Part shown: positions 23,343-33,001 of the stretch, in pieces | Numbering within the stretch: the stretch's first letter is position 1 | Layout of the letters: each line of letters opens with the position of its first letter | Source of the DNA: Silicimonas sp. | GTDB lineage: Bacteria; Pseudomonadota; Alphaproteobacteria; Rhodobacterales; Rhodobacteraceae | Assembly (NCBI GenBank): GCA_025800205.1 | Contig: JAOXSD010000237.1 | Location: 1-38,669 of the forward strand | Direction: 5' to 3' | DNA: 38,669 bases | Notes under the pieces: generated by a model | Seen by the model: only the letters and a program-made list of their open reading frames with translations | Told to the model about the DNA's origin: nothing | Databases searched by the model: none | Program-made: the position numbers and the translations under genes

Positions 23343-24263
23343 ATGATGGACGCCCCGTCCCGTGCAAACTGGCTCCGCCTGGCCACGCTTGGCCTGATCT
23401 GGGGCGCGTCCTTTCTGGGCGTGTCGCTGGCCTTGCGCGATGTGGGTCCGCTGACGGTGGCCGCCGCGCGGATCACCCTGGCCGCGCTCATCCTCGTGAG
23501 TTTCTCCTTCGTCAAAGGTGCCGGCCTGCCGAACTGGAACGGCCCCAATGGCAGGCTGATCTGGCTCGCGGCCCTGATCGTGGCGCTGGCCACCAATGCC
23601 GTGCCTTTCGCGCTTTTGTCCTGGGCGCAGCAATCGGTGGCTTCGGGGTTCGCCGGGGTCTGCATGGCCATCGTGCCGCTTTTCGTCCTGCCGCTGGCGC
23701 ATGTTTTCGTGCCCGGCGAACGCATGCATCTGCGTCGGGTGATCGGCTTCCTGATCGGCACCATCGGGGTCGCGGTGCTGATCGGGCCGGAAGCCTTTGC
23801 CAGCACCGGGGCCGAAGGCGAAACCCTCGCCCGGTTGGCCTGTGTGGCCGCCGCTGCCTGCTATGCGATCGGTTCGATCACCACGCGGCGCTGCCCGGAG
23901 GTGAATTTCCATGCGCTGGCCGCCGCCGTGATGCTGCTGGCAAGCGTGATCCTGTTGCCGGTGGCGCTCTGGGTCGAAGGCCTGCCGGAGCGGATCACAC
24001 CCCTGTCGCTGCTGGCGCTTCTTTACCTCGGCATCCTGCCCACGGCGCTGGCACAACTCCTGCTGGTTCAGGTGGTGCGCGAAGCCGGGCCGACCTTCAC
24101 CAGCCTGGTGAATTACCAGGTGCCGGTCTGGTCCATTCTGCTCGGCGCGGTGATTCTATCCGAACCCCTGCCCGCCAGCCTATTCTTGGCGCTCGCGCTG
24201 ATCTTTGTCGGCGTCATGCTCAGCCAGTGGGGCGCTCTGCGGCGGCTGTTCAGCGCGACCTAG
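23343..24263 (+). CDS. EamA/DMT-superfamily transporter
   Basis: A 306-residue inner-membrane protein with ten hydrophobic segments in two EamA repeats. [34 protein letters not shown] is the classic opening. [32 protein letters not shown] ends repeat one, and [28 protein letters not shown] repeat two. It likely exports a small metabolite; which one is unreadable. The start may be either of two adjacent ATGs (23343 or 23346). It follows ilvC after a terminator-like stem. Its TAG shares the palindromic CTAG at 24260–24263 with the stop of the convergent glmM. Confidence 0.88.
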   Translation: MMDAPSRANWLRLATLGLIWGASFLGVSLALRDVGPLTVAAARITLAALILVSFSFVKGAGLPNWNGPNGRLIWLAALIVALATNAVPFALLSWAQQSVASGFAGVCMAIVPLFVLPLAHVFVPGERMHLRRVIGFLIGTIGVAVLIGPEAFASTGAEGETLARLACVAAAACYAIGSITTRRCPEVNFHALAAAVMLLASVILLPVALWVEGLPERITPLSLLALLYLGILPTALAQLLLVQVVREAGPTFTSLVNYQVPVWSILLGAVILSEPLPASLFLALALIFVGVMLSQWGALRRLFSAT

Positions 24264-25603
24264 ACCGCGCGCTCCACCTCAGCCACGATACCGTCGACCA
24301 CGCGGGCGAGCAGGTTCTCATCCTCGCATTCGGCCATGACACGGATCAGCGGTTCGGTGCCGGATTTGCGGATCAGGAGCCGTCCGGCGCCCTCAAGCCG
24401 GGCTTCCGCCTCGGCAATCGCCGCCTTCACATGGGCCGCCTCTAGCGGCTGCGCGCCGACCTCGAAACGCACGTTCTTGAGCAGCTGCGGGACCGGCGCA
24501 AAGGCCTGGCGCAAGGCGCTGGCGGGACGCCCCGTGCGTTTCATCTCGGCCAGGAATTGAAGTCCGGCCAAAAGACCGTCGCCGGTGGTCGCATAATCGG
24601 TCATCACGATATGGCCCGATTGTTCACCGCCCAGATTGTAGCCGCCCGCGCGCATTGCCTCGACCACATATCGGTCGCCGACACCGGTGCGCAGAAGCTT
24701 CAGCCCCCGGTCACCGAGATACCGCTCAAGCCCGAGGTTCGACATCACCGTGGCCACCAGCGCCCCGCCCCTCAGCCGGCCTTCCTCGGCCCAGCGGGCG
24801 GCAAAGAGCCCCATGATCTGATCGCCATCGGCCAGTTGCCCGGTTTCATCGAGGATCATCACCCGGTCCGCGTCACCATCGAGGCAGATCCCCACATCCG
24901 CCCCATGGGCCACCACCGCCTCGGCGGCCGCACGGGTGTCGGTTGACCCGCAAGCGAGGTTGATATTGGTGCCGTTGGGCGCGACCCCCACCGGGATCAC
25001 CTCGGCGCCCAGTTCCCAAAGCACCTGAGGGGCCGCGCGGTAGGCCGCCCCGTTGGCGCAATCGACCACCACCTTGAGACCCTCCAGGGTCAGATCGCCG
25101 GGGAAGGTCGATTTGACCCGTTCCACATAGCGGAAAAGCCCGTCGTCGATCCGCTTGGCGCGGCCGATGTTGCCCGCGGCCGAGGGCGCGATCTCACCGG
25201 CCATCAACGCTTCGATCTCGGCTTCGGCCTCGTCGGAGAGTTTGAACCCGTCGGGGCCGAAGAACTTGATGCCGTTGTCCTCATGGGGGTTGTGGCTGGC
25301 CGAGATCATCACCCCCACATCGGCGCGCATGGAGCTGACCAGAAGCCCGACCGCAGGTGTCGGCACCGGGCCCAGCAGGAGCACATTCATGCCGGTGGAG
25401 GTGAAGCCCGCCGTCAGCGCGTTTTCGAACATATAGCCCGACAGCCGCGTGTCCTTGCCGATCACCACCCGGTGTGCGGCGGATCCGTCGCGGCGAAAGA
25501 AGCGGCCCGCCGCGGCACCAAGGCGCAGCGCCATTTCCGCCGTCATCGGGTGGCTGTTGGCGCGGCCACGCACGCCGTCGGTTCCAAAGAGTTTACGTGT
25601 CAT
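24260..25603 (-). CDS. glmM: Phosphoglucosamine mutase
   Basis: A 447-residue phosphohexomutase that interconverts glucosamine-6-phosphate and glucosamine-1-phosphate for UDP-GlcNAc, peptidoglycan and lipid A. The N-terminus [13 protein letters not shown] is diagnostic. [18 protein letters not shown] holds the phosphoserine (about residue 100). [14 protein letters not shown] is the Mg2+ loop, GGEQSGHIV the sugar-binding loop, and [14 protein letters not shown] the phosphate-binding loop. ATG 25603 ([10 protein letters not shown]) is the standard start; 15 extra open codons upstream are not used. Its stop shares CTAG with the convergent EamA gene. It lies 84 bp before the end of the upstream cell-wall hydrolase gene on the same strand. 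Confidence 0.96.
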   Translation of the reverse strand: MTRKLFGTDGVRGRANSHPMTAEMALRLGAAAGRFFRRDGSAAHRVVIGKDTRLSGYMFENALTAGFTSTGMNVLLLGPVPTPAVGLLVSSMRADVGVMISASHNPHEDNGIKFFGPDGFKLSDEAEAEIEALMAGEIAPSAAGNIGRAKRIDDGLFRYVERVKSTFPGDLTLEGLKVVVDCANGAAYRAAPQVLWELGAEVIPVGVAPNGTNINLACGSTDTRAAAEAVVAHGADVGICLDGDADRVMILDETGQLADGDQIMGLFAARWAEEGRLRGGALVATVMSNLGLERYLGDRGLKLLRTGVGDRYVVEAMRAGGYNLGGEQSGHIVMTDYATTGDGLLAGLQFLAEMKRTGRPASALRQAFAPVPQLLKNVRFEVGAQPLEAAHVKAAIAEAEARLEGAGRLLIRKSGTEPLIRVMAECEDENLLARVVDGIVAEVERAV

Positions 25604-25687
25604 TCTGCCCTGCTCGACTGCTGGTTGGCTTTTGCCTGAGCTTACCACGGAGCTGCGCCGGGTCGAAGGCGAAAACCCGCCGTCGGC

Positions 25688-26347
25688 TCAGCGCAGGGCG
25701 ACCCGGCTGCCTTCGCGGTAGAAATGATGCACCCCGATGGTGGTGGTGCGCGGAAACACCTTGGCCCAGTTCGGGCGCACCGCCTTGGTGTGGTAATGGG
25801 TGGCCCCCTTGGTCAGGGCGCGCGGCGCCCCGTCGAGCATCAGCTTGGCCACCTTGCCCACCAGGGCGCGGGCCTTGTCGTCCTTCATGTGCTCGGGACG
25901 GCCATCGCAGGTATAGGTGAACTGGCAGCGGAATTTCACCCCGGTGCCCTGATTGATCACGCCGCAGACCGTATCGGGATAGCGCCGGTCATCGACCCGG
26001 TTCAGGATCACCTCGGCGACGCCGAAAATGCCCTTCACCGTCTCGCCCCGGGCTTCGAAATAGAGCGCTTCCTTCAGGCAGGCCCATTCCTTGCCGCCCC
26101 GCACTGTTGGCATGGCGTTGAGGGACGCGCGAGAATAGAGCCCGCCGGTGGCCTCGGGGGCCTTCACCAGACGGTCGATCCCGCGCTTCTGCACCGTGCG
26201 AAGCGCGCGCGCCTCGGTCTGAAACAGCGCGGTGAGACGGGTCTCAAGCGCCGGGTCCTGATCCTGTGCGGTGCCTTGAGCCCCGGCGGTCTCGCCGCCC
26301 AGGGTCACCAGTGCCACAGCAAACACGTAAAAGACGGCCTTTATCAT
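25688..26347 (-). CDS. SleB-like cell wall hydrolase (periplasmic)
   Basis: A 219-residue protein with a signal peptide (MIKAVFYVFAVALVTLGGET, cleavage near AGA-QG at residue 24), then a helical spacer and a Hydrolase_2 domain. CLKEALYFEARGETVKGIFGVAEVILNR carries the likely catalytic Glu near residue 97. CGVINQGTGVKFRCQFTYTCDG and GATHYHTKAVRPNWAK follow. The SleB/CwlJ family cleaves peptidoglycan glycan strands; in Gram-negatives this domain is thought to remodel the wall. ATG 26347 is chosen because it begins the signal peptide. A TATAAT box lies 94 bp upstream, so it probably has its own promoter. Confidence 0.85.
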   Translation of the reverse strand: MIKAVFYVFAVALVTLGGETAGAQGTAQDQDPALETRLTALFQTEARALRTVQKRGIDRLVKAPEATGGLYSRASLNAMPTVRGGKEWACLKEALYFEARGETVKGIFGVAEVILNRVDDRRYPDTVCGVINQGTGVKFRCQFTYTCDGRPEHMKDDKARALVGKVAKLMLDGAPRALTKGATHYHTKAVRPNWAKVFPRTTTIGVHHFYREGSRVALR

Positions 26348-26440
26348 CCGGTCCCCCGTAACCAGCGCATCGCGGCACGCGGCCGACAAATGCGATCGCC
26401 TTGCGATACCGGCCGGCCCCGGAAAGATAAAGCGCGACAA

Positions 26441-26471
26441 ATTATACAATGAGGGCACGAAACCGCACCAA
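26441..26471 (-). promoter_or_regulatory. Likely promoter of the cell wall hydrolase gene
   Basis: On the minus strand, a perfect TATAAT (26446–26441) has TTGGTG (26471–26466) 19 bp upstream. The spacing is slightly long, but the -10 stands out in GC-rich DNA. A start near 26434 would leave a leader of about 87 nt. Confidence 0.5.
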
Positions 26472-26503
26472 TTCGGCGGAAACTTGCCTAAATATTTGTC
26501 TAT

Positions 26504-29074
26504 TTACCACTGGTCGGTGGAAGGCTCGGTCTCTTTGCGAGAATCAGCCGCCGCCAGCTGGGCGGCGGCCAGCCGGGCCACGGGCACCCGGAAGGGCGAA
26601 CAGGAGACATAGTCGAACCCGGCGGCGCGACAGAAGGCGATCGAGTCGGGATCACCCCCGTGCTCGCCGCAGATCGACAGGGTCAGCCCGTCCTGGGCGG
26701 CGCGGGCGCGCTCCGCCCCCATGGACAGAAGTTCGCCCACCCCTTCGATATCGAGCCGGTGGAACGGATCTTCGGGAAACACCCCCTGCCGGACATATTC
26801 GCCCATGAACCGGCCGGCATCGTCGCGCGACAGACCATAGGTCATCTGGGTCAGGTCATTGGTGCCGAAGCTGAGGAAGGAAACCTGGGGCGCGATTTCA
26901 TCGGTGCGCAGGGCGGCGCGCGGGGTTTCGACCATCACGCCCAGCTTGTAATCGAACTCTTCGCCAGTCTGGGTGCGCACGGCGGCGGCCACCGCTTCGA
27001 TCCGGCCGCGCAGCAATTCCACCTCGCGGCTGGCGGAGACCAGCGGGATCATGATCTCGGGCACCACCTTGCGGGCCTCGGTGCTCGCCGCGATCGCCGC
27101 CATGAAAATCGCCGCCGACTGGGCCTCGTAGATCTCCGGGAAAGTCACGCCCAGGCGCACGCCGCGCATCCCCAGCATCGGGTTGAATTCGTCCAGCGCC
27201 TCCACGATCCGGGTAACACGGCTGAGCGAAAGTCCCATAGCATCGGCCAGATCGCGCAGCCCGTCGCGGCTTTTCGGCAGGAATTCGTGAAGCGGCGGAT
27301 CAAACAGGCGGATGCAGACCGGCTTGTCTTCCATCAGCCGGAAAAGTTCCGTGAAATCCGCCACCTGCATCGGCACCAGCCGGTCGAGCGCGGCCGCGCG
27401 CCCATCGGCGCTGTCGGCAAAGATCATCTCCCGCATCAGGGTCAGACGGTCTTCTTCGAAGAACATGTGCTCGGTCCGGCAAAGCCCGATGCCCTCGGCC
27501 TCGAAGGTCTTGGCGACCTCGGCCTCGGCATAGCTGTCGGCATTGGCGCGCACCTTGATGTCACGCACCTCGTCGGCCCAGATCAGAAGCGTGCGGAAGG
27601 CTTCGTCCACATCGGCTTCCAGGAGCGGCACCGCACCGGCCAGCACCGTGCCGGTGGTGCCGTCGATCGTCACCACATCGCCGGGCTTGAACACCCGGCC
27701 GTCTTCCGTGGTCAGCGTCCGATCGCGGCGGTTGAGCGCGATTTTCGACGCCCCCACCACCCCCGGCAGGCCAAGCCCCCGGGCCACCACGGCCGCGTGC
27801 GAGGTCATGCCGCCCCGTTCGGTCAGAATGCCCTGGGCCGCATGCATGCCGCGAATATCCTCGGACGAGGTTTCGCGCCGCACCAGGATCACCGCCTCGC
27901 CCCGGGCCGCCGCTGCCTGCGCGGCGGTGGAGGTGAAGACAAGCTGGCCGGTGGCCGCCCCCGGCGAGGCCGCAACCCCCGAGGCCAGCACATCGCGGGG
28001 GGCCGCCGGATCGACCTGCCGGTGCATCAGATCCGACAACAGCCCCGGGGCGATCCGCAAAAGCGCCTCTTCTTTCGAGATCACCCCGTCTTCGGCCAGC
28101 GCCACCGCGATCCGCACGGCCGCATGGGGCCGGCGCTGGATCCGCACCGCGTCAAGAATGCTGAGATTGCCGCCATCAAGGGTGAATTCGATCTGCATTT
28201 CCTCGCGCAGGCGGGTCCGGCAGATCGTTCCGTATTCCACAAGTTTGTCAAAGGCTTCCGGGCAAAGCTCTTCCAGGGAGGGACCACGCGGATCGCGGGT
28301 CAGATAGACGGCGGCGGCATCGCGCAGGGCATCGCGCCCCTGGCTCTGGCTCAGATAGCGGCCGGTGATCTGCCGCTCCCCCCGGTCGGAGGTGACGAAC
28401 TGGATCACCCCCGAGCCGCTTTCGGGCGGCCCCAGTCCGGGCGCCATGGCCTGCACCACAAGGCCGAGCCCCGCATCGGCCGGTGCGCCGCGCGCCTGGC
28501 GCAAGAGCCGCGCCGAGGTGCCTTCCCAGGCCCGCGCCATGGATTTCAGCACATCCGCCAACTGGGTGCCCGGATCCTGGGGAAACGGCTCGTCCATCTC
28601 GGCCTCATAGGCATCGAGCATGGCGCGCAGAGAGACCTCATTGGCATCGCCCGACACTTCGAACGCGTCGGGATCCAGATGGGCCACCTGCACCGAATAG
28701 GTCTGCACGAAGCGAGCATAAAGCTGATCCGCCGCCTCGTGACCCAGCAGATTGGTGTATTCCCCATGGCGCGCATCGTTCATGCCGATATTCAAAAGCG
28801 CACCGGGCCCGCCCCAATCGGGATCTTCCGAGGAGGGGCGCACCGACAGCAGCGGCGCATCGCCGAAATGTTTCAAGATCGCGGATGTGTCGATCCGCCC
28901 GCCCGAAGCCAGATCGCGCACGGTCTGGAACGGCAGCGCCACGGTCTTGGGCACCGGCAGGTTGAGCCGCATCAGGCGCTGCAAACACTTGGCGCGGCCC
29001 CCATGGGTGCGCGCGGCCATGTCGGTGGTCTCTTCGATCACCGCGAAGTCTTCGGGGTCTAGTCTTTTCTGCAC
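26504..29074 (-). CDS. Pyruvate phosphate dikinase-like protein with altered ATP-grasp half
   Basis: An 856-residue PEP-utilising enzyme. GTG 29074 is the start, with AAGGAA seven bases upstream. The central phosphohistidine domain is intact: GGMTSHAAVVARG with His426. The PEP/pyruvate barrel keeps GLCRTEHMFF, MLGMRGVRLG, VMVETPRAAL, SFGTNDLTQ and the Cys of ICGEHGGDP. The N-terminal nucleotide half is recognisable (LLSVRPSSEDPDWGG, IEFTLDGGNLSILDAVR, RIAVALAEDGVISKEEALLRI), but the usual GGKGANLAEM opening reads HGGRAKCLQRL and the usual LQTR reads LDAV. Canonical PPDK makes PEP from pyruvate, ATP and phosphate; the changes raise doubt that this one uses ATP normally. It lies 120 bp downstream of glyS on the same strand, after a hairpin. 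Confidence 0.82.
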   Translation of the reverse strand: MQKRLDPEDFAVIEETTDMAARTHGGRAKCLQRLMRLNLPVPKTVALPFQTVRDLASGGRIDTSAILKHFGDAPLLSVRPSSEDPDWGGPGALLNIGMNDARHGEYTNLLGHEAADQLYARFVQTYSVQVAHLDPDAFEVSGDANEVSLRAMLDAYEAEMDEPFPQDPGTQLADVLKSMARAWEGTSARLLRQARGAPADAGLGLVVQAMAPGLGPPESGSGVIQFVTSDRGERQITGRYLSQSQGRDALRDAAAVYLTRDPRGPSLEELCPEAFDKLVEYGTICRTRLREEMQIEFTLDGGNLSILDAVRIQRRPHAAVRIAVALAEDGVISKEEALLRIAPGLLSDLMHRQVDPAAPRDVLASGVAASPGAATGQLVFTSTAAQAAAARGEAVILVRRETSSEDIRGMHAAQGILTERGGMTSHAAVVARGLGLPGVVGASKIALNRRDRTLTTEDGRVFKPGDVVTIDGTTGTVLAGAVPLLEADVDEAFRTLLIWADEVRDIKVRANADSYAEAEVAKTFEAEGIGLCRTEHMFFEEDRLTLMREMIFADSADGRAAALDRLVPMQVADFTELFRLMEDKPVCIRLFDPPLHEFLPKSRDGLRDLADAMGLSLSRVTRIVEALDEFNPMLGMRGVRLGVTFPEIYEAQSAAIFMAAIAASTEARKVVPEIMIPLVSASREVELLRGRIEAVAAAVRTQTGEEFDYKLGVMVETPRAALRTDEIAPQVSFLSFGTNDLTQMTYGLSRDDAGRFMGEYVRQGVFPEDPFHRLDIEGVGELLSMGAERARAAQDGLTLSICGEHGGDPDSIAFCRAAGFDYVSCSPFRVPVARLAAAQLAAADSRKETEPSTDQW

Positions 29075-29134
29075 TGCGGCGATTCCTTTCGCTGCAGGAT
29101 AGAGCGCAATTATGAACGATCAAGGACCGAGACG

Positions 29135-29161
29135 GCGGGTTCCCCGGGGTGAACCCCGCCT
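29135..29161 (-). terminator. Hairpin after glyS
   Basis: GGCGGGTTC (29135–29143) and GAACCCCGCC (29152–29161) pair with one bulged base around 8 nt. The hairpin lies 34 bp after the glyS stop on the minus strand. No clear U-tract follows, so termination may be partial. Confidence 0.45.
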
Positions 29162-29194
29162 GCCACGGGGGTCACCGTCGAAAAAGGCCTCGTT

Positions 29195-31273
29195 TCAGCC
29201 CTCGATCCGGGTCAGATCCGCCACGCTGAGGCAGGTGGCCGAAATCCGATGCAGCAGGTTCAGGCGGTTGCGGCGCAGGATCTGGCTGTCGGCATTGACC
29301 TGCACCCCCTCGAAAAACGCATCCACCGGCGCGCGCAGCCCGGCCATGGCCCCCATGGCCTCGGCGAAATCCTCCGCCTCCATGGCCGGTGCAATCTCGG
29401 CCTCGGCGGCGTCCAGTGCTGCGAAAAGCGCGGTTTCCAACTGTGTTTCGGCCAGTTTCGGGTCAGGACCATAGGAATATTCCACCCCGTCCGCGGCCTC
29501 GGCCTGTTTGAGGATGTTATGGGCGCGTTTGAAGCCCTGGATCAGGTTCTCGCCCTCTTCCATCTTGAGGAAGGCCTGCAACGCCTGGGCGCGCCGGACC
29601 AGAAGGGTCAGATCGTCGGCGCCGGGCATGGCGAGACAGGCATCGATCACGTCATGGCGAATGCCCCGGTCGCGCAGGAAGACCTTGAGCCGGTCATGGA
29701 TGAAGGCCATCAGATCGCCCACATCTGCCATGGCGCCATCACGGTCGGCGGCGACCTCATTGGCCTTGGCAAAGACCTGCCCCAGCGCCATGCGGTGATC
29801 GTTTTCCAAGACCAGCCGGATGACACCGAGGGCCGCGCGGCGGAGCGCGAACGGGTCTTTCGAGCCGGTGGGTTTTTCGTCAATCGCCCAGAAGCCGGTG
29901 AGCGTGTCGATCTTGTCGGCGAATGCGACGGCGACGGAAATCGGCGCCTCGGGCACGTCATCGGAAGGGCCGAGCGGCTGGTAATGTTCCCGCGCGGCGG
30001 CCGCGATTTCGTCGGACAGATGGGCCTCCTGGGCGTAATATTCCCCCATGATCCCCTGTAGTTCGGGGAATTCATAGACCATTTCGGAGGACAGATCGGC
30101 CTTGGCGACCAGAGCGGCCGTATGCACATCGTCCACATCGGCGCCAACCTGCGGCGCGATCTCGCGGGCCAGCTTGGCGATCCGCTTGATCCGGGCCTGT
30201 TGCGAGCCGAGCTTGTTGTGGAACGTGACGTTTTCCAGCGCATCGGTCCATTGGGTGATGTCCGTGGCCGCGATCCGCAGATCGTTCTCCCAGAAGAATT
30301 TCGCATCGGCCAGACGGGCCGACAGCACCTTCTGGTTGCCTGCCAGGATCGTCGCGCCATTGTCGGCGGTTTCCCGGTTGGCGACGGTGACGAAATGGGT
30401 GATCTGCTCGGTGATGTCGCGGACCGAGAAGAACTTCTGGTGCTCCTTCATCGAGGTCTGCAGCACCTCGGCGGGCAGGCCGAGGAATTCCTCGTCAATC
30501 GCCCCCATCAACACCACAGGCCATTCCACCAGCCCCGCAACCTCGGCCAGAAGCCCTTTGTCCTCAACGAGTTCCAGCCCCTGAGCAAAGGCCATCTGTT
30601 CGGCATCATGCCAGATGGCTTGCGCACGGTCCTCGGCCGAGAGCACCACATGGGCGGCCTGCAGCTTGGCGCGGTAATCGTCGAACCCGGTCACCTGGAT
30701 CGGGGCCGGTGCCATGAAACGGTGCCCTGCGGTGCTGTCGCCTGCGGTGATCCCGTCGATCTCCAGCGGCACGACCGAAGCGCCCGCCTCGTCGCTCAAC
30801 AGGCAGAGGATCGAATGCAGGGGACGCACCCAGCGCAGATTGCCCGCGCCCCAGCGCATGCTCTTGGGCCAGGGGAAGGTGCGGATCGTCTTTTCCAGCA
30901 CCTCCGCCACGATCCCGGCCGCCGGGCGGCCTTCGCGGGCGATCACGGCGAACCAGACCTGGCCTTTCTTGTCGTCGCGCGCTTCAAGCTGGTCCCTGGT
31001 CAGCCCGGTGGAGCGCAGAAAGCCCTCAAGTGCTTTTTCCGGCGCATCGACCCGCGGTCCCTTGCGTTCTTCCCGGGTGGCTGGGCTTTCGGCCAGCAGC
31101 CCCTCGACCGACAGGGTCAGACGGCGCGGCGTCGAAAAGGCCCCGGCCGAAGCATAGGTGAGCCCGGCTTCGACCAGACCATCGGTGACCAGACGTTTCA
31201 GATCATCGGCGGCGCGCGCCTGCATGCGGGCGGGGATTTCTTCGGAAAAAAGCTCGATCAGAAGATCAGGCAT
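29195..31273 (-). CDS. glyS: Glycyl-tRNA synthetase beta subunit
   Basis: A 692-residue beta chain of the bacterial alpha2beta2 glycyl-tRNA synthetase. It begins MPDLLIELFSEEIPARMQARA, the near-invariant start of the family. FSTPRRLTLSVEGL, GPRVDAPEKALEGFLRS and RTFPWPKSMRWG follow, as does MKEHQKFFSV. The middle has KADLSSEMVYEFPELQGIMG and FALRRAALGVIRLVLEND, and the C-terminus the DALR-like anticodon-binding domain (AMAGLRAPVDAFFEGVQVNAD). ATG 31273 has AGGA upstream. It is the third gene of glyQ–DUF6446–glyS. Confidence 0.96.
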   Translation of the reverse strand: MPDLLIELFSEEIPARMQARAADDLKRLVTDGLVEAGLTYASAGAFSTPRRLTLSVEGLLAESPATREERKGPRVDAPEKALEGFLRSTGLTRDQLEARDDKKGQVWFAVIAREGRPAAGIVAEVLEKTIRTFPWPKSMRWGAGNLRWVRPLHSILCLLSDEAGASVVPLEIDGITAGDSTAGHRFMAPAPIQVTGFDDYRAKLQAAHVVLSAEDRAQAIWHDAEQMAFAQGLELVEDKGLLAEVAGLVEWPVVLMGAIDEEFLGLPAEVLQTSMKEHQKFFSVRDITEQITHFVTVANRETADNGATILAGNQKVLSARLADAKFFWENDLRIAATDITQWTDALENVTFHNKLGSQQARIKRIAKLAREIAPQVGADVDDVHTAALVAKADLSSEMVYEFPELQGIMGEYYAQEAHLSDEIAAAAREHYQPLGPSDDVPEAPISVAVAFADKIDTLTGFWAIDEKPTGSKDPFALRRAALGVIRLVLENDHRMALGQVFAKANEVAADRDGAMADVGDLMAFIHDRLKVFLRDRGIRHDVIDACLAMPGADDLTLLVRRAQALQAFLKMEEGENLIQGFKRAHNILKQAEAADGVEYSYGPDPKLAETQLETALFAALDAAEAEIAPAMEAEDFAEAMGAMAGLRAPVDAFFEGVQVNADSQILRRNRLNLLHRISATCLSVADLTRIEG

Positions 31274-31344
31274 GTCTCAGGTCCTGTCGGTTGCGGCGCG
31301 CACCATCATGGGCGCAAACCTGTCATTCGTGTTGATCTCGGGGC

Positions 31345-31875
31345 TCACTGGGAGGCCCCCGGCGGCGGCGGACAGCCCGGCGGCGGCGCATCGCCGTCAA
31401 AGACTTTCTCACCGCAGATATTGATCTGGTGCCAGACAAAACCGCGCCCGTCCTCATCCACGGCCACCACCCGGTCAAAGCCATATGTGATGTTCGCGAC
31501 ACCGAGGAAGGCGGTCATATTGCCCTCATTGAGCCCCGCGCCAATGGCATCGGCGTCAAAGCAGGAGAACCAGCCGGGCGCCACATTGGGCACCGGATTG
31601 TCGTAAAGCGCATAGGTTTCGGTCAAAAGCGCCTGGCTCATGGGCGTGGTGAAACAGGCCCGGTAGCGCAGGGGCGAACTGTCGGCGTCAATCGCCTCGA
31701 AATCCTCGTAAAGGATCGCCTCGGGCGCCCCGCTCGTGAGCGAGGTCAGCACCACATCGTCTTCGCCCGTGGCCGGCACGGCCGCATAGAACCCGTAGAC
31801 CTGCAGGTAATACATGCCGCCGCCGCCAAACAGCGCGACCAGTGCGAAGAAGATCACCAGCACCTTGCCGTTCAT
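31345..31875 (-). CDS. DUF6446-like membrane-anchored protein between glyQ and glyS
   Basis: A 176-residue protein with one N-terminal hydrophobic segment (KVLVIFFALVALFGGGGMYYLQVYGFY, residues 3–29), then a soluble, probably periplasmic domain: RYRACFTTPMSQALLTETYAL, PNVAPGWFSCFDADAIG, FLGVANITYGFDRVVAV and GFVWHQINICGEKVFDG. Several Cys are present. The C-terminal tail is Pro-rich. From memory this corresponds to DUF6446, a Rhodobacterales family usually found at this locus; its function is unknown. It starts 7 bp after glyQ, with its ribosome binding site overlapping the glyQ stop, and so is translated from the same message as the two synthetase subunits. Confidence 0.82.
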   Translation of the reverse strand: MNGKVLVIFFALVALFGGGGMYYLQVYGFYAAVPATGEDDVVLTSLTSGAPEAILYEDFEAIDADSSPLRYRACFTTPMSQALLTETYALYDNPVPNVAPGWFSCFDADAIGAGLNEGNMTAFLGVANITYGFDRVVAVDEDGRGFVWHQINICGEKVFDGDAPPPGCPPPPGASQ

Positions 31876-31882
31876 CCCTGCC

Positions 31883-32812
31883 TCACACCTCTGCCCCGGC
31901 GGCCCGTGTGGTGACGAAGGCATCGGCACAGGCCTTGGCCAGCGCCCGCACCCGGCCGATATAGGCCTGCCGTTCGGTGACCGAGATCACCCCGCGCGCG
32001 TCAAGCAGGTTGAAGAGATGGCTGGCCTTGATGCACTGGTCATAGGCGGGATGCGCCATGACGATATGCTGTCCGGTCTTGGGATCCCGGGCCGGGGCGT
32101 CGAGAATGCGCTGACATTCGGCTTCCGCATCCTCGAAATGGGTCAGCAGCATGTCGGTATCGGCCTGATCGAAATTCCAGCGGGAATATTCTTCCTCGGT
32201 CTGTTTGAACACGTCACCGTAGGTCAGCGGAATCGGCGCGGAGGGATCGTTGAACGGCATCTCCATCACATGGTCGACGCCGAGCACATACATCGCCAGA
32301 CGCTCCAGACCATAGGTCAGTTCGCCCGACACCGGCTTGCAATCATGGCCGCCCACCTGCTGGAAATAGGTGAACTGGCTGACTTCCATCCCGTCGCACC
32401 AGACTTCCCAGCCAAGCCCCCAGGCGCCCAGCGTCGGGCTTTCCCAGTCATCCTCGACAAAGCGGATGTCATGCAGGTCCATGTCGATCCCGATTGCCTC
32501 GAGCGAACCGAGATAGAGCGCCTGAAGATCGGGCGGCGAAGGTTTGATCAGCACCTGATACTGATAATAATGCTGAAGCCGGTTGGGGTTTTCCCCATAG
32601 CGCCCGTCGGTCGGGCGCCGCGACGGCTGCACATAGGCCGCCGCCCAGGATTTCGAGCCGAGCGCGCGAAGCGTGGTCGCCGGATGGAACGTGCCGGCCC
32701 CCACTTCCATGTCATAGGGCTGCAACACGGCGCAGCCCTTCGAGGCCCAATAGGTCTGAAGACGCAGGATGATCTCCTGAAAACTCTGGGGGCGCGTGGC
32801 ACTGCCGGCCAT
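31883..32812 (-). CDS. glyQ: Glycyl-tRNA synthetase alpha subunit
   Basis: A 309-residue class II synthetase alpha chain that activates glycine and charges tRNA-Gly. [35 protein letters not shown] opens the protein. [31 protein letters not shown] and [22 protein letters not shown] are class II motifs 2 and adjoining loop, and [15 protein letters not shown] motif 3. ATG 32812 ([11 protein letters not shown]) has AAGGAG upstream; the open frame above it is not used. It is the first gene of the glyQ–DUF6446–glyS operon and divergent from a secreted-protein gene. Confidence 0.97.
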   Translation of the reverse strand: MAGSATRPQSFQEIILRLQTYWASKGCAVLQPYDMEVGAGTFHPATTLRALGSKSWAAAYVQPSRRPTDGRYGENPNRLQHYYQYQVLIKPSPPDLQALYLGSLEAIGIDMDLHDIRFVEDDWESPTLGAWGLGWEVWCDGMEVSQFTYFQQVGGHDCKPVSGELTYGLERLAMYVLGVDHVMEMPFNDPSAPIPLTYGDVFKQTEEEYSRWNFDQADTDMLLTHFEDAEAECQRILDAPARDPKTGQHIVMAHPAYDQCIKASHLFNLLDARGVISVTERQAYIGRVRALAKACADAFVTTRAAGAEV

Positions 32813-32956
32813 GGGATGCTCCTTGCGGGGTCTTGGTCCTTCGGTCGGCCACTCCATAGGCACCATGGCGCCGCCGGTCAATCAACCGTACCGTCGCGCG
32901 CGTGTTTTCGCGTGCAACTGAGCGCGGCTCTGATAGAAGAGCGCGATCAAACCACA

Positions 32957-32971
32957 TGTCCGAAACGGACA
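32957..32971. promoter_or_regulatory. Short perfect dyad upstream of the SPOR/PGB protein
   Basis: TGTCCG (32957–32962) and CGGACA (32966–32971) are perfect arms around AAA. The dyad is 31 bp before the ATG at 33002, in the region shared with divergent glyQ. It could be a repressor site or a small leader hairpin. Confidence 0.35.
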
Positions 32972-33001
32972 ATCGAGTGAAATTGAGTAAGGCGGGGCAA
33001 A

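Noticed and set aside
26660-29062. An 800-residue open frame on the plus strand opposite the PPDK-like gene
   Set aside because: It is rich in His, Arg, Gln and Gly with no recognisable motif, and lies exactly opposite a well-supported gene; such shadows are common in GC-rich DNA.
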